Positions 62,879-64,000 of a stretch of 64,000 bases of DNA are shown in pieces. The position numbers and the translations under genes are program-made. The notes under the pieces are model-generated. The model worked only from the letters and a program-made list of their open reading frames with translations, searched no databases and was not told the DNA's origin. Every line of letters begins with the position of its first letter. Position 1 is the first letter of the stretch. The stretch is from Acidovorax sp. Leaf160 (GTDB taxonomy: Bacteria > Pseudomonadota > Gammaproteobacteria > Burkholderiales > Burkholderiaceae_C). The stretch covers positions 62,001 through 126,000 of the forward strand of contig NZ_LMOV01000026.1 in NCBI RefSeq assembly GCF_001424265.1, in the 5' to 3' direction.

Positions 62879-64000
62879 CTATCGCGGCCAGAGCACCCAG
62901 AGCCGCAGGGCCTGCTTGAGCCGACCGGCGATGTCGCCAGCCTCGGGCCCCCAGCCGGTGAAGTAGTCGGCGCGCACGGCGCCCAGGATGGCGCTGCCCG
63001 TGTCCTGCGCCATCACCAGCCGCTGCAGCTGCGTGGTGGGGCCGGTGGAGGCCAGCCACACCGGGGTGCCGTACGGAATGCTCTGGCGGTCCACGGCGAT
63101 GGAGCGGCCGGGCGTCAGCGCCACGCCCTGCGCGCCCTTGGGGCCGAAGCCCGCATCCAGCGCGCCGAGCGGCTCTTCGCGGAAGAACACGTAGCGCGGG
63201 TTGGCCCACAGCATCTCGTTGACGCGGCCGGGGTTCTGCAGCGTCCAGGCGCGGATGCCGGGCCAGGTGGCGTCGCGCACCAGACCCTGGTCGAGCAGCC
63301 AGCGGCCCACGCTCATGTAGGGCTGGTCGTTGGTGCCGGCGAAGGCCACCCGCACCAGCGAGGTGGTGCCGTCGCTCTCCAGCATGCGCAGCCGGCCCGA
63401 GCCCTGGATGTGCAGCACCATCGCCTCGACCGGGTCGCGCACCCAGCCGATGACGCGGCCCGCGAGCTGCGCCTGGGCCTCGGGCGAGGACTCGATCTGC
63501 TGGCGCGTGTACCAGGGCTTGCGGGCGCCCAGGGTGGCCGGCGGGCGGTAGAGCGGCACCGTGTAGCCGTTGCCGGGCACGCGGGCGGCGTCGAGATACG
63601 GCTCGTAATACGCGGTGAGCAAGCCATCGGCATTGCCGCCCGGCGCCTCCACCCGGTAGGGCTGCAGGCGCGCGCGCATCCAGGCGCGCTGCTCGTCGGG
63701 CGTGCCGATGGACAGGCGCCGCACGTCGCCGCACAGCGGGGCGAAGGCCGGGGCCGGCCGCTCGCAGTTCTTGATCCAGGCGTTCCAGGCCTCGGTGGTG
63801 CTGTCCTGCTCGAAGCCGGGCAGCTCGTCCCACGACACCGGCACCCAGCGGCTCTTGGGCTGTGCCAGGGTGCCAGGCACGGCGGCGGCCGGCGCGGCAG
63901 GCACGGTGGCAAAAGGCGGCGGGGGCGGTGCGGTGGTGGCCGCAGGGGCATCGGTGGGGGCGGGCGGCCGGGTGGAGCAGGCCACCAGCGTTCCTACAAT
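62879..64000 (-). CDS. mltA: Membrane-bound lytic murein transglycosylase A (5' end outside window)
   Basis: The visible 373 codons lack the start. The reading frame enters at the right edge through a hydrophobic stretch ending in a lipobox (GTLVAC), so the missing part is the rest of a lipoprotein signal. After a Pro/Ala linker comes the MltA barrel (about 70-340): DGLLTAYYEPYLDAARV, VLHIQGSGRLRM and, near the end, the 3D domain VMAQDTGSAILGAVRADYF with the catalytic Asp. The enzyme cleaves peptidoglycan glycan strands to 1,6-anhydro products at the outer membrane. The last 25 residues are a short helix. It is upstream of the DUF2868-like gene on the same strand with a dispersed repeat between them. 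Confidence 0.92.
   Translation of the reverse strand: MVGTLVACSTRPPAPTDAPAATTAPPPPPFATVPAAPAAAVPGTLAQPKSRWVPVSWDELPGFEQDSTTEAWNAWIKNCERPAPAFAPLCGDVRRLSIGTPDEQRAWMRARLQPYRVEAPGGNADGLLTAYYEPYLDAARVPGNGYTVPLYRPPATLGARKPWYTRQQIESSPEAQAQLAGRVIGWVRDPVEAMVLHIQGSGRLRMLESDGTTSLVRVAFAGTNDQPYMSVGRWLLDQGLVRDATWPGIRAWTLQNPGRVNEMLWANPRYVFFREEPLGALDAGFGPKGAQGVALTPGRSIAVDRQSIPYGTPVWLASTGPTTQLQRLVMAQDTGSAILGAVRADYFTGWGPEAGDIAGRLKQALRLWVLWPR

Overview
The window is a 64 kb piece of a high-GC chromosome. It most likely comes from a Comamonadaceae betaproteobacterium close to Acidovorax/Paracidovorax. The reasons are the Bug-family (TctC-like) binding protein, a nagAaGHAb-type salicylate 5-hydroxylase cluster with a NahR/NagR-like regulator, a split MetH, many LysR regulators and dispersed intergenic repeats of the TTTTGATAGC...GCGCTTGA type. 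No rRNA, tRNA, insertion sequence, phage or CRISPR array was recognised. Nearly all genes are ordinary-looking chromosomal genes; the genes at both window edges are cut.

Layout. 1-2.7 kb: end of a histidine kinase, two DUF4398 envelope proteins (the second with an OmpA domain), a strong terminator and a DUF924 protein. 2.8-5.1 kb: a radical SAM / DUF4130 pair of the DNA-repair type, with a perfect LexA (SOS) box on its start codon. 5.1-7.8 kb: a ribosome-hibernation-type protein, an orphan CHASE2 membrane protein and a class I glutamine amidotransferase. 8.2-13.6 kb: a five-gene Csu-type (archaic chaperone-usher) pilus operon. 13.6-15.5 kb: recQ. 15.8-20.7 kb: a catabolic operon (Bug binding protein, class III CoA-transferase, cupin, acyl-CoA dehydrogenase) with a LysR gene. 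20.7-24.6 kb: a ketoglutarate-semialdehyde-type dehydrogenase, an iron alcohol dehydrogenase and a divergent LysR gene. 24.7-25.7 kb: the homocysteine methyltransferase half of MetH.

25.9-32.6 kb holds the least familiar unit. It has a histidine kinase, an NtrC-type sigma54 response regulator, a good -24/-12 (sigma54) promoter, a secreted protein made of two copies of a small all-beta repeat, a cytosolic paralogue, an MFS transporter and a lipoprotein. I infer that the two-component system drives the downstream genes.

32.7-36.9 kb: nagAaGHAb on the minus strand, which should turn salicylate into gentisate, with divergent nagR and a TTCA-N6-TGAT operator. 48.5-56.3 kb: a second minus-strand set (gentisate dioxygenase, fumarylpyruvate hydrolase, maleylpyruvate isomerase, aromatic acid transporter, AraC regulator, alpha/beta hydrolase, OmpW porin) with a divergent LysR gene, which would take gentisate to fumarate and pyruvate. 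The two sets together make a complete salicylate-gentisate route split over two loci.

37-42.1 kb: a PQQ/cytochrome c alcohol dehydrogenase, an aldehyde dehydrogenase and a divergent GAF-Fis regulator. 42.3-48.5 kb: a two-component system divergent from an iron-siderophore-type ABC transporter followed by an azurin-like copper protein. 56.6-64 kb: an MFS exporter with an extra C-terminal domain, a PAP2-type phosphatase lipoprotein with an autotransporter-type strand repeat and a possible Pho box, a large DUF2868-like membrane protein, and mltA running off the right edge.
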